A stretch of 64,000 nucleotides of DNA from Stachybotrys elegans (Eukaryota > Ascomycota > Sordariomycetes > Hypocreales > Stachybotryaceae), in contig JAGPNK010000010.1 of assembly GCA_020746835.1 (NCBI GenBank), forward strand, positions 496,001 to 560,000, written 5' to 3'. Below, piece after piece: positions 43,095 to 55,043 of this stretch. A program made the translations under genes and the position numbers. The notes below the pieces were generated by a model. The model was not told where the DNA came from and did no database searches. It saw only the letters and a program-made list of their open reading frames with translations. Numbering within the stretch: the first letter of the stretch is position 1; every line of letters starts with the position of its first letter.

Positions 43095-44651
43095 CTAATA
43101 AATACCAGGCATGATTCTCCACCGCACAATCTTCTTGTACTTGATCCAGTCATCACCATACTTCTCGGCGCAAGCCGCGTCGTCCCGGCCCTCCCGGTGG
43201 ATCAGCAGCGTCGCAAACCAGACGACGTAGCAATAGGTGAAAATCATGCCCCAGCCCTTGGCCGCGCCCTGAATCACAATCCTGCCGTCCGACATCTCAA
43301 CGGCGTCCGGGTCCGAACCGGCAAAGGTCGCGGGGAGAATGAGATAGCCAGCCAGCGCTGTGGGGGCGCTGAAGGGCAAGGCCTGCATCCAGTCGCCGAG
43401 ATAGTTCATATGGCGCGACATTCCCCACCAGCCGCCCGTCAACAGCTTCGTGCCTCTCTTGGTCTGGATGTACGAAAGCTTCGATACGCTGGGGTGGCTT
43501 GGATCGGTCCTGAACTGAAGTTTCTGGGCGTTGGACGCGCGGAAGATGTACAGCCCGGTAGCGAAGACACCGGCGAGGAAGAGCAGCTCCGCCGTGCGTA
43601 GATGCACAGGGTAGACGGCGAGATAGTGGCACTGCCAGGAGTAGAGGAAGGGCACGAGGAGGATGTCTCCAAAGGTGAGCATGAACCCGAGCCCGTCCGT
43701 GGTAACGTCCATCATCCGCAGGAGACCGTCTTCAAAGTACTGGCCTTCGAGCACATAGTACATCTGTGCTGCCGTAGTGAGCACCATGCTGTTGCTGATG
43801 AGGCCATAGTTGCGGTATTGCTTAGCGACAAAGGTGAGGTTCAGCAGGATCCATCCAGTCAGGCCAGGCCGCATCCCAAGCCAAGACTTGATATCAATTT
43901 CCCCAAAGATTGGCAGGGTAACTCGGGGGTTCAGCTCACGTCCTATGTAGAAGTCATAGATGAGATTGCCCGTCTGTCCACCCACGGCCAGCTCGCGAAG
44001 CTCCTTGTTTCCCGGCTTCACGCTGAAGCTCCCGATATACACATATATCGAAATGATCCAGGACAGGATGAGGCTGCCGGTGAGGAGCTGCAGGTAGTTA
44101 TCATAGATGAAGGTCCAGACCACAAAGTCTGCGCCTTGGAAATATGTGCCAACTGCGCACATGGCCAACTGGACCATTGTCGAGGAGAAAGCTAATACAT
44201 GGTCAATGTTGGCGCAGTTCGGTGTAAGTCGAGGCTGGAAGACGTACCGTTCAATCGATACTTGAGGGCCTTGCCCGATTCGCGCAGCTTCGTCCCATCG
44301 ACCTCCTGGGCTGGAAGAGCGAATCCGAGGACTAGGCTGAGCATATAGTATGCCACCAGCCAACCTGTAGCTTCCCAGCTTGCGAAGCCCCAAATGCCAT
44401 TTTCTGGCCAGGGCATTTGAGACTTGAGTGTGTCCCAGGTCAATTGGCTGGGTGTGAGGAGAATGGGCGCTGGGCAGCCACTGATATCGTTGCAGGCGAA
44501 ATAGAAGACATAGTAGAGCAGGGGAAAGAGGGTCACTATGGCTGCGGCTCCGAGGCTGAATATTGGTAAGTATGTTTTTTTTCTTTTTTCTTCGCAAGAT
44601 GTACGTCGAGACTTACGGGCCACCGAATTCGTATTTGTGTTTCTGCGGCAT
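43095..44651 (-). CDS. erg24: Sterol C-14 reductase (ergosterol pathway)
   Basis: Exons on the minus strand are 44651-44617, 44555-44248 and 44191-43095 (introns 61 and 56 bp), 479 residues. The protein begins MPQKHKYEFGGPLGAAAIV and has eight or more hydrophobic spans. Family signatures are LLTGGWWGMSRHMNYLGDW, VWFATLLIHREGRDDAACAEKYG and the terminal KIVRWRIMPGIY. The C-terminus fits Erg24/erg-3 better than the C-24(28) reductase Erg4. The enzyme sits in the ER and reduces the C14 double bond after lanosterol demethylation using NADPH; morpholines inhibit it. Intron 1 splits the eleventh-twelfth codons and intron 2 restores an unbroken hydrophobic segment. Several paralogues of this reductase are common in Hypocreales and relatives, so this may be one of two or three copies in the genome. 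Confidence 0.9.
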
Positions 44652-45793
44652 GATGCACGTAATACTTGGGCTTGACAAGAAAAAAGAGTTTGACTTTAAT
44701 AACAATTCATACCGATTTCGGGCATGCTCGAGCATTGGGTCTGTATTTATAAGATCATTGCCCTGGATATTTTATTGGTGATGGTATCACGCTTCGGAGT
44801 CGCCATACCTGGGAAATTGTATCGGAGTTTGGTGGACTTGCTTGGTATACGGAGCCCATATGCACCCAAGCGCACGGCGACCCGGGTGCTATTATGCAGC
44901 CCGTCTCCATAATAGTGGAAAACTTACAAGGTACGGACTTTGGTGGAAATTGGTGGACTTGTTTGCTGGATTGACAGCTTGGGAATTACCTACATGACGG
45001 TATATCATCACGCAAAGATATTAGGTAACGAGCATAAAGTGGCATGCAAGGTAGCCATTGAGAACCATGATTTCGTGATTCCTCTGAAAGGAAACCATCG
45101 TGATGTGGGTACAGGGTAGCTGCTGCGCCGACGAGGGCTGCGTCAGGCCGATGACGACGCCAGACCGGCCGGGCAGGCAGCAGCTTTCCGGGCATCTCCA
45201 GCGGCAAATGTCAGCCTCCTGGAAAGGTGTAGCGGCATTCCTATAATATGAGCGGCGCGCAGGTGCCCTTTGTCCAAGTGACTCGTGGCGTGTCGAGCCT
45301 TTGTTTCACGGCCGTTACTGTCCCAGCCCCTGGAATTCAACAGTCAGCAACGCTGCGCGCGCTGCGGCCAATCACCGACCCTGCTGCGCCGACCATCCGT
45401 CTTGTCAAAAAAATAGTAGGACCACCCGGTTTGAACCAGGCCCGTCAGGTACCTGTGCCCGCAAAATCCGACGCGCAGGTACATCCCAGACCATCGGCTG
45501 CCCAATAAAAATAAAACGGAGAACGACCCTTGGCAGGAAAAGGCTACGTGCATCACTTGGACGACGACACACTGCTCGCCTCGCCAACCTCACCAACCTT
45601 CACCAGCCCGCAAGAATTCCTGACTCTACATCTCAGCATTGCGCCTGCTGCAACCCACCATCGACCTCGGAAGAGCTATCGCTGCATCATCTTTGCGCCG
45701 ATATACTGTTACTCTCGATCCCTCCGCCTCGCGCGACCGAAAGCTTGCATCACCCGACGTACTTACCAAGCTATACATACGTAAGCTGTCAAG
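44652..45793. other. Divergent promoter interval of erg24 and tvp18
   Basis: About 1.14 kb with no gene recognised. A tRNA-like GGTTTGAACC word at 45429-45438 lacks the matching stems of a T arm. Confidence 0.45.
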
Positions 45794-46442
45794 ATGACAC
45801 TCAAGGAGGAGTTCCAAACCCGCAACTTCAGTATGTAACCCCCCCCTTCTGGCATTGCCCCTCTCCATCACGGAATGCATTCTGACTATTTCCCCAGGCA
45901 TCTACGGACAATGGTAAGCCGCGGCCGTGTTGCGCTGCGTCGCGATTCCTCGAGCGAGTTCCGAGTTAACCGACCACCAGGCTGGGCATCCTGTCCATGA
46001 TCGTCTGCCTCGCAACAGGCATTGGCAACATTTTCCTGGTTAACCTCCTACTGTACATCTTTTGCGCGCTGGCCATGTGAGTTCTTCCCATGCCATTCCG
46101 GGCCGCCACGGCCGGAGACGCTTGCTCACACCACGTTGTAGTGCATCGGCCTTCTGCATCCTGTTCATCGAGGTGCCCCTGCTGCTTCGAATCTGCCCGA
46201 CGTCTTCAAAGTTCGACGAGTTCATCCGCAAGATCTCTACCAACTACATGCGCGCCGCCGCGTACGGAATCATGTCGGCCGTCCAATTCGCCAGCATCGC
46301 CGCCACCTCGAGCACCCTGATCGCCGCTGCCGTCTTCCTGCTGTTGACGGCCATCTGCTACCTCCTCGCCGCCGTCCGCGGCCAGGCCTTTATCGGCAGC
46401 AAGACGCTGGGCGGCGCTGGCGTTGCGCAGATGATTGTGTAA
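45794..46442 (+). CDS. tvp18: Golgi membrane protein Tvp18
   Basis: Exons are 45794-45830, 45898-45913 (16 nt), 45981-46076 and 46142-46442, giving 149 residues. The N-terminus MTLKEEFQTRNFSIYGQWLG and the middle LLLRICPTSSKFDEF with TNYMRAAAYG are diagnostic of Tvp18. Four hydrophobic spans are visible. Tvp18 is a late-Golgi vesicle protein found with Tvp23 and Yip family proteins; its exact action is unknown. The tiny second exon is forced because it supplies the invariant Ile-Tyr-Gly-Gln-Trp residues, and each of the three introns has normal borders and phase. Confidence 0.94.
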
Positions 46443-49400
46443 GGGGATAGGTGAGCATTACTGGACCGACAAAAGTCGCAGCGCCGACGGTGCCTCCTTG
46501 GCAAGATATCCTGAGGGGAGATTAGAATTGCGTCGCATTGTCGACGCGACAAGGCCTGCTACGGGGGTGGAGCATTTGGCTGCGTGTATGAGTTACGGTC
46601 TCTGATCAGAGTGCAACCGCTGCATATGACATTGGCAGCAACCTGGCGTCTGGAATGGGAATGGCTTACGCAGTGGTTTAGCAGTATATTTGTTGAATTG
46701 ACACTTATCCTTTCATGACGACGCTGGAAGACCTCATGACGTGTAGCGTGTCTGACTACCATTATTACTGAAAGCGAACCTCAAGTTTGTTGTCCAGACC
46801 AATCCATTTACAATCTTGTTGACCAGTTCTCGTTGGGGATGAATCACCAGCCAGCGCCTATCTATCCAAGGTGGAGCTTCACTTTGAGCTGTCGATGCCA
46901 AATATTGGCCAAGAAACTGGCTAGGTAGGCATTGTGGATAGTCGTAGGCATTCAAGGTTTAAGTCCAATGATGCTAACAGCTCTCCGTCGTGCCATTGGG
47001 ACAGATCGTCTTATCTTCCCCTCGATATCATGCTAGCTGTAAACATTCGATGCAGGGATGGCGTTGCCGGACCCGTCTTGTCTGCATTCGAAGTTTTCCA
47101 TCACCGCTTCTTGTACTCCCAAGGTACGGGCTGTAATTCTTGGTTCTGGCGGAGAGGAACCTGGAAAAATCCCATGTCAATCCCACAATTGAGAATCCGC
47201 ATCAGGGGAAGCCGATGCGAGTGGAAATTAAAAACAAAATAAACTAAAATAAAAGCAGCATCTGACAGCTCTCCAGCCTCGTCCAGAAGCTGGTCTGGTG
47301 GGTGGGTATGCCTCGTGATGGGAGATTTTTCCAGGTCCCGCTTGTACGAACAAAAACTACACCGTTACCGTACAGAGGCAGACCAGACCAAAACGATGCC
47401 AGCAAGGGTTTGAGCGCCAGGGGGTTTGTATGTACGTTGCAACGGCCGACGAGAGCCGTCCGTCTGGTGCGTGCGTGCACGTTGGCTATCCTGTACGATG
47501 TTCGTACGGTGGCTCAGCCCTTGACGCAATGGAGCATCAAGTTGCATCATTCGTACGTGGACTGGCGTGGGACTCGGTGGCCGCCGGTCGGAATGTCTGC
47601 TGGGACTTGACCCTGAGGCGATCGACCAATTCTGTTATTTGCCCGGAGATTTACGACCGTCTTGCCTCTTGGAGGCAGCCCGACGACAAACGAGCAGCGA
47701 GGTGGGATGAAGAGGTGCCAACGTTAGCTCAGCTCAATGGCGTCAGAAACCCCCATGCAGGCGATCGACCAGTAGGGGATTCGATCCGTCCGAGGAGAGG
47801 CAGGCAGGCAGGCTGGCTGGCAAGATGGATGGGAAGGGCGGGGGAGGGGCATTTTTTGGTCGTCGCTATGTGTCAAGGATTCACAGGTCAGGTACCGTAC
47901 GGATACTTGCTACCCGCGCACACCATCAGAGTACCGTCGTAATTGCACATCGTGGGCCGTCACGCGGGTTTGTGGCTCTCTGATGAGATCTCGGCCCAGG
48001 ACTAACGGAGGCTGGCTGGCTGCAGGTCGTCATGCGCTGGCCAAGCACGCACGCATCGCCGACGCCATCCACTTCTTCCCTCGGCCGGTGGCACTGCGTC
48101 GAGTAATCGTCATTAGCTTGAATCCTATAGCTCAGTATGGACAGGCGGATTGGGGCCAGGTGGGCGGCACTGTATGGAGAGGTGCGTTTTGCATGTATGT
48201 ACCGTTCATAACTCACCTAGTACCTCTCTCCACGCTTATGCAGAGATACTAGTAGTACACTTGTAGGCAAGCAGGTATGCTGCCAAGTTGAGGTTTTGCG
48301 TTCACCAAGTTTGCCGCTTTTCCACGAGGTGTTCGGTAGGGCGGCCCATCGTAGAATCTTGTCTTGTTGCAGGGATGTGGGGCGGGGTTCTGCTGCAGAA
48401 TATTTTCACATACTCTGTCTGACCTTGGCTCTCCCACGCCTTACATCACCAATGATGGCAGTGGAGAGCCAGGTTCGCCGTCGAGGCCAAAAGTGTGGAG
48501 TTGCATCTCCTCTCGAGGTACCTGCACCGAGTGTACAGCAGCTGAATGACGGCTCCCCGGAAGCCAACGATAGCGTCAGGCCTCCCAGGGGGAAACTAAC
48601 TGATGGGGACTGGGAGGGACTATGTAGGCCGGACGGGCGTTCGGTAGATAGAGAAAGAATAGATGGATGGCTGCATGGAAGAGATGCTTCCGCTCAGGGT
48701 CGGTCGCTGCTCCATCCCACCTCCTCCATGCGGATAGGCTATATCGATAGAGAACCTGAACCTGAACCTCCCCTAGTCTCCGTCGGTGCAACCATATACA
48801 TTACGTGCAGACCGCCTCTTCGTCGGTGCGGGCGTGCGCGCGGGCGTGCGTGTCGTTGGTCCCCATGATTTGCGCGTGCTGGTTGTCAGCGCTTCATTCT
48901 GTAGACTGTCGCCCCCTGTTGGGGTGTTTCTTTTGGAGGGCGGCTCAGGGCTCACTATTCGCAGGCCGCTCGCAGCCACAGCAGGCGGTGCAGTGGGCCG
49001 CGGAACCTCGCACTGTGTCCATCGTGATCCAGGCACGGTGCAGAATTCAGGTTGCGTTGTCTTGTCAACATGTGTTGGACCTTGGGCTGCCATCATCCTG
49101 TGTGGCTCAATTAGATCGAGAGAAACACGATCAAGACATTCTGGGGACCACTCGCTAGGCAGTCTCCTGACCAGATGCTGCCCCGTGGACTGGACGACGC
49201 CTCGATCGAGAGGTACATCTAGGATGAAATGACCTTGGGGAGCTCCGAGCTTGTTCAAACGGCTTGTGACCTGCCCCCTGGTCGAGCGCCTACAGGTATG
49301 TATAGGCACGGAGTGCTGGGATGGAGAGATGTAGGGAGGTACCTGGGACCGGGACAAAGCCGGCTGACGCATCCATTCACCAAAAAAGAATGGACAGCAC

Positions 49401-50490
49401 AACAACAAACGGACGGGTTCTCGATGCGACGATTGCCGGCCGGCAAAGCGAGTGCAGGGCAGGGCGGCATATTTTTTTCCCCCCTTCTCAAACCTGGAAT
49501 TCGAGCAACCGCAAATATACTTTGGCCGCGAGAGACTGACGCGTACGACGAAACTTGAATTGTTTCGCCGATGACCAAGAGATCGGGCGCCCTCTCAAGT
49601 AAAGTATGTACATATGTACCTCTAAAAGTAGCACTCATGCACAGTGGATGGACAGTGGCCAGTGGAAGAGAAACAACTGAAGCGAAGCCCCCCCGGCACC
49701 GTGTGCGATCCGCGCATATGCACACGGTGGGCCCAACCCCACAGTGGGAATCCTTGGAGCTACAATCTTCATTGTACCTTTCTCTCACGAAGCTTGCACG
49801 AGGTGACGACAAGAAAGGTACCTGACCGTGTTGACATCAAGGGTACCTTTCTTTCTCGTCGCAGCCAGCCATGGCCCAAAGCTCGGGACGCCCGTATAAG
49901 TATCGACGAACTCCCACGACGGCCTCCCTCAATGGTTCCTGCTGCTTCGTAGCTTTCCCTGCATGGCCCTCTGTCGTCCATCTACTCTCACGTCTTCCAT
50001 GTCTCAATAACAATACGCTATCTGGTCTCCAGTACCGACAAACACACGTCCGTCCTGTAAGTCGGCTTGTCCCTATCCCTCACAAGGCAAAGCAAAGTAA
50101 GCCTCTGGCGGCGCTTGGTGATGGCTGCTGCTGCTGCTGCCCAATTCCTTGCCATCGTCAGGCTTTGGGCTCAGCATAGGCGCCAGGACGCCGCCGCATC
50201 AAGGAGTCGGTCCGTGTCTGACGGTCGCAATGTGCATCTGACGCCTCTGGTCAGGTGCTAATCGCCTTGTCCATGCGCCGCCATTGCCTGTTTGCGTCAG
50301 CGTTTACCCCTAGAGGCTTCTGACTCGTTATCCTTATCGCTAGAGCCCAAGCGTGGCTGATAATGACTTTGTCACTAACACGGTGATGATAGATCTACGC
50401 ATATTGCAATCGGGACAAGCTTTGCAACAGCACCGATCCTATTTCTTCTACTTGCCTTGAGAATTCTCGTTCCTGTTTTGATCGCCCATC
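46443..50490. other. Gene-poor interval between tvp18 and aim21
   Basis: About 4 kb without a recognised protein or RNA gene. Open frames are short and overlapping. Visible items are a 12-base inverted repeat at 49811-49853, a (GCAG)n/(GGCT)n short repeat near 47803-47822, and GTACCTTT words repeated around 49750-49860 close to the probable aim21 promoter. The aim21 leader probably covers the last few hundred bases. Confidence 0.45.
49811..49853. repeat. 12-base perfect inverted repeat upstream of aim21
   Basis: AAGAAAGGTACC (49811-49822) and GGTACCTTTCTT (49842-49853) are exact complements with a 19-base spacer. A related GTACCTTTCTCTC lies at 49775-49787, so the word occurs three times in 80 bases. 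It may be a protein-binding palindrome. Confidence 0.6.
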
Positions 50491-53283
50491 ATGACCGCCG
50501 CCACCATGCAACAGACCCCCTCGATTCCTCCCCGTCCCTCCAGAAGCGCCGATAAGGATCTCTCCAGCGGCGCAACACCCAGAATCCCGCCTCGACCCAT
50601 CAACAAGCGTCTTGAGCGTTCCGTCTCCCCCAATGCCGGTCGCTTTGCCCCGTCCCCGTTGAATGAGGGCTTCATCGCCAAGAGCAGCAATGGCATCCAT
50701 CTAAGTCCCTTCAATACCCACGATGGAAGCTCCGAAGACCCAATTGAGCGCTCCAGCAGCGTCAACATGCCCTCTGTCGGCGAGGAGGGCGCCGAGTACA
50801 GCGCTGTGACCGAAGAGCTGCAGCAGGAGGCACTGTCGAGATCTGCTTCCCCCGAGCAGACTCGCACTGTTGCCGACGACCTGCACCTTCATGCCCCCAA
50901 GCCCTCGCTGCCCGTCAGCAGCGCCAAGCAGAGGGTCATGGCCGTCACACGCACCGACTCAGACAAGGCTGCCTCGTTTGGCATTGGCCGCGGCAGCGAT
51001 GAGCGTGCTCCCTCTAGGGAAGGCGCCCACTCCCGTGACGGCATCAAGAAGAAGAGAACCAGCAGTGTCTTCTCTGGCACCAGCGACGTTGGCCAGCACA
51101 CCGACGATGAGCACGGAATCCCCGAGATTGGCCAGCGCGTGCCCATGAACCCCCATCTGGGTGATGTCCAGGCTCCTTCCCCAGGACCTTCTGAAGTTAC
51201 CAAGAAGCATCACCGCAAGCACAGCTCCCGCGGTCTTCCTCCCGGAAGCTATGGTCTCCATGGCCACGGTGTAGCTCCCCAGGACAAGCTGGAGAAGGCC
51301 TACTACGAGAAGCACCCTGAGCTGGTGGAGAAGGAACACCACACCCCTCTCCACGACCGCCAGAACGACTTCGCCATGAGCAGTAGTGACCTCAACAAGC
51401 TGGTCCGCGATACGGCGAGCCGTGCGACTGGTGTGGGTGCGTAACCATGTTATCTCTTTTGCCTTTTCATCCACTGACATCACGCAGGTGCTTCTACTGA
51501 CAAATACGGCACCCCTACCGACGAGGTCGCCTTCCAGGCCAGCGAGGAGTACGCCTCTCGTATGACCTCTCCTCGCCCCCCTTCAACTGCCCCCAAGGCG
51601 GAGTCGAGCCTCAAGCACACCTTCCAGGCTGAGATCTCCGATTCGGATGGTAACACAATCCATGTCGATGACGCCAGGCATCCCGAGTTCCGTTCTTACG
51701 GTGATGGTGGAAGTGACAGCGACCATGACAATGAGTACAAGGCCCCCATCCTTGCCTCCGACCAAGTCGTCAAGGGATCCAGCCCCTACCTTCAGCACCC
51801 TGCTGTTCACCCGCCGCCGGAGCGTCGCGGAAGCGCCTTCGAGATGGAGGACGCCCCCAGCCTGCCCAATAGCCGACCCGCAAGCATCCACGCAGCTTCA
51901 GCATCGCGTGAGTTCGGCTCCACCCCTCTGGAGGATGTTGAGGAGTATGAGCCTTTGTTCCCCGAGGACGAGAAGCACACCAAAGAGAAGCAAGAGTCCC
52001 CCGACGAGTCCAAGGTGCGCCGTTACTTCCCCAGCAAGGATGTCTGGGAGGATGCCCCCAACAGCGTCCACTTCACTACGGAGGTGTCGACGCCCGATGT
52101 GTCCGAGCCGTCGCGTAGAAAGTCATCATCAAACACTCAGATTCGACCCATTACCCCTGCACAAGCCTTCGCACTGCAGCAGGAGGAGCTCGCCGAGAAG
52201 CATGCCAAGGGCCTCAAGACCGGCGGTAGCTTCTTGCCTCTTTCAGAAGAGAAGCCTACTTGGGCTGGTCATCAGGCTCATGTCAAGAGACCTACTGCTG
52301 TTCAGAGGTTTCCCAGCCGTGATGTGTGGGAAGATGTTCCGGAAAGTCAGCTTCAGCAGACGGTGATTTCCGGAGAACCCAAGGAAGAAGAGGAGAAGGA
52401 GCAAGAAACAGAGGCAAAGCCTGAGATTCCCTCACGTCCAGCGAAGCGGGATGTGCCGGCTCGTCCATCGATCCCTGAGCGACCAAGGCCCAAGCAGAGT
52501 GTTGCCGACGAGTCCAAGTCAAAACCCATCGTCTCAGACAAGCCCAAGCCTACAGTGCCTACCCGGCCGGCTAGAAGTTCGCCTGGGGAGGGCGAGACCC
52601 CTAAGGCGAAACCTCCTGTCCCCAGCCGACCTATGGGCGGCAAGATTGCGGCTCTCCAGGCTGGTTTCATGAACGACCTGAACAAGCGCTTACAGATTGG
52701 GCCCCAGGCTGTCAAGAAGGAGGAGCCATCAGAACAGCAGGAGGTTGCTGAGGAGAAGGAGAAGGCCCCTCTATCGGATGCTAGAAAGGGTCGTGCCCGC
52801 GGTCCCCAGCGCAGAGCGCCAGCCAAGAGTCCTATTCCTGCGGCGGCTCCTGCTGCCCAGGAAGCCAAGGTGTCAGCACCAACGCTGACATTCTCAATGC
52901 CATCCATGACATGGGCTATTGACCCTGATCTTGGTGACGTGGCTGTCCAGGGCGAGACCAAGCAAGCGCCCGAGGAGGCTGCCAAGCCCATCTCCGAACC
53001 CGAACCGGCTGAGCCAGCCGCATCGGAACCGGTGTCGGTGTTGGTGCCGGAGTCGGTGCCGGAGTCGGTGCCGGAGCCGGTGGTTGAGGCTTCACCGGAG
53101 GCTGCAGAGCCGCCTGCAAAGGCAGAAGAACCGGCCCCTTCCACAGAAGCAACGGAGGAGCCCGAGGAGAAGACCCTGGTGGCAAACACGGCAGGAGAGA
53201 GCATCTTGGAGACGGCTGTCAAAAAGGACGAAGAGTCGGAAGAAGTCAAGCCGGTGGCAGTGAGTGACGAAGTGAAGGCTTAG
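50491..53283 (+). CDS. aim21: Aim21-like cortical actin patch protein
   Basis: Exons are 50491-51436 and 51488-53283 (51-bp intron, GTGCGT..ACGCAG), giving 913 residues. The protein is almost all low-complexity: N-terminal proline motifs (IPPRPSRSADK, RIPPRPINKRLERSVSPN, RFAPSPLNEGF), SH3-binding PxxP runs in the middle (IPSRPAKRDVPARPSIPERP, VPTRPARSSPGEG, VPSRPMGGKIAALQAGF), and a Glu/Pro/Ala-rich tail. Two copies of a short motif, RRYFPSKDVWEDAPNS and QRFPSRDVWEDVPES, are conserved landmarks. Yeast Aim21 sits at endocytic actin patches, works with Tda2 and capping protein, and binds SH3 proteins. The name rests on motif order and composition. An in-frame ATG at residue 6 is an alternative start. 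Confidence 0.8.
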
Positions 53284-53456
53284 CGAGTTATGTTTGTCTT
53301 GTTTGATTTCTGCTTCTACTACAACTGTAGTCACGGGAAGACCGTAGTCTGAACGTCGAATACTAGTATTCGTTGCTCTACAGTGAACAATTTTATACAT
53401 AGACATGCAGGATGTACCGCCCGGGGCCGTCATCCTTAATACAAGAGCGCCCTTGC

Positions 53457-54632
53457 TCACTTCCGGCCCCAAGAGCCGTCCTGACCCGCATTTCTCCTCT
53501 CCCGCTCGATGAGCTCGTCGAATTCCTTCTGTGCTTGTGATTTGGGAGTTTCCTTCTCCTCGTCGGCCTTGGAGTAGCTGAAGCTCTCCGAACCGCCCCG
53601 GTATTCTGGACTTGTCCCTGCGTCGCCGCCCCAGGAGCTGCCCGATCCAGCCTGAGACGAGTCCTGGGACGCTTGGGGGTTCTGCGGAACTCGACCGCCC
53701 AGCGCTCTGCGCCGGATATCCTCCCATGTAGTACCAGCGTTGGAGCTCGTTGGCCTGTTTCTGGCTCCCGGAGCGATGGGCGATGCATCGTCATCATCCA
53801 TGAAGCTGTCGGAGACGAAAGGGTCCTCGTCATTCCTGCCCTGGACGGGCGGCGGGTTGGCGGGCGCCCGTGGAGGCGATGGCTGCTCCTGATAGGACTG
53901 CGGCGCATTCGGCGCGGGCGTCTCAGGCCAGTCAGGTTTCTCTTGCCATTGGCTCACAGGATCTTCTGTAGGTTGGCGGAGAGTAGCTTCGTTTGACTGT
54001 ATTGTGCGCTGCATAGCCTGCCTGATCGACGCCATACGTCTGTCGGCCAATAAGGAAAGCCACTGGCCCCTGATAATCGAAATATCCAGAGGGGGCACAA
54101 CCAGAACGGAGAAAAGAGTGTAGTACGCGACGCCCCTCACCACCGGCAAGATCCAACTTCTGGGCCACTCGGCTGTTTCTGGGTGCCATGCTGGACGATA
54201 CTTGGGCTGGAAGAAGGGGAAGCGTCCCTTGCGGCGCCCCCGGAATTCTATTGCCATGGCTCCTAAAACCGCGGCGGCGCCAGTGTAGCTCTTGGTCTCG
54301 AGTTCAGACTGGCAAAAGTCGACAATGAGACGCATCTCCTCGTCGGTGAGAGCGCGGCCTGCGTGCATGCCCATGTTTAAGCACCTGATCTCAGCACTCT
54401 TCCGCAAAATCATTTTCGGTGGTGAAGTCGTGTTAAAAAGAAGAAATTCGGCAAGACCAAGAGATCGATTGGCCACGATATTCTTGACTCGTCTGTGAAT
54501 GTCCTGTCCATATTGGGCCTCGTAAATTTTGAGTCTCTGCTGGGCATTGCGGATCAGAGCTTGCCGTTGCTGCTCTATCTGCGCCAGGGTGGTCCTGGGG
54601 CTGCCTTCGTTACCAGGACTGGGCGAGCTCAT
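53457..54632 (-). CDS. Conserved ascomycete membrane protein of unknown function
   Basis: Single exon, 391 residues. The N-terminal ~160 residues form a helical region (RQALIRNAQQRLKIYEAQYG, then MGMHAGRALTDEEMRLIVDF and YTGAAAVLGAMAIEFRGR). One clear hydrophobic segment, ILPVVRGVAYYTLFSVLVVP, lies at about 166-185. The C-terminal ~190 residues are Pro/Ser/Gln-rich and disordered, with TTWEDIRRRALGG and a final charged helix starting QKEFDELIERERR. I recognise the architecture as common among filamentous ascomycetes but know no function. A mitochondrial or ER location is possible. It is divergent from dna2 and shares a 411-base promoter with a CACGTGAC box. Confidence 0.7.
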   Translation of the reverse strand: MSSPSPGNEGSPRTTLAQIEQQRQALIRNAQQRLKIYEAQYGQDIHRRVKNIVANRSLGLAEFLLFNTTSPPKMILRKSAEIRCLNMGMHAGRALTDEEMRLIVDFCQSELETKSYTGAAAVLGAMAIEFRGRRKGRFPFFQPKYRPAWHPETAEWPRSWILPVVRGVAYYTLFSVLVVPPLDISIIRGQWLSLLADRRMASIRQAMQRTIQSNEATLRQPTEDPVSQWQEKPDWPETPAPNAPQSYQEQPSPPRAPANPPPVQGRNDEDPFVSDSFMDDDDASPIAPGARNRPTSSNAGTTWEDIRRRALGGRVPQNPQASQDSSQAGSGSSWGGDAGTSPEYRGGSESFSYSKADEEKETPKSQAQKEFDELIERERRNAGQDGSWGRK

Positions 54633-55043
54633 GGCTTCCTCTGACAGGGCGAACCTGGCGATGGAGAAACCAGCGACGGTGATGAATGGGTGTTTGATAT
54701 AGCCAGGTATTTTGGTATTTTGGTAGGTGAACGTGGTGAAGTCATACGGTTCCTGAGCTTTATCTTATCCCCACGTGACCGTGTCCCGATAATTAAACCA
54801 GGCGCGTAGCTGGTGGTGGGGCGCGTCGCGTTTCCCGGCATAACACGCGGGTACATCTTGGAGCTTGGATCTTGGAATTCAAGCACTCAATTTGGACCAG
54901 GTCTGGAAATCCGTTTTTTGTCTTCTTCTTTTTCTCCTTCTTCTCCTTCTTCTTCGCCTCCTTCTTCGTCTCCTCCTCCTCCTTCTTCTTCTTTGCCCTT
55001 CTCAATTGGTCATCATAGCATGTTGGCGACATATACATGAACC
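54633..55043. promoter_or_regulatory. Divergent promoter with CACGTGAC and MBF-like CGCGTC elements
   Basis: The interval serves the membrane-protein gene and dna2. CACGTGAC is at 54772-54779. A G/C-rich element at 54821-54839 contains CGCGTC next to CGCGTTTCCCGG, which resembles MBF/E2F-class sites of replication genes. A long TTCTTCTCC pyrimidine tract (54914-54990) precedes the dna2 start. All are pattern matches only. Confidence 0.4.

Noticed and set aside
45425..45445. tRNA T-arm-like sequence
   Set aside because: The flanking five-base stems do not pair and no anticodon arm follows.
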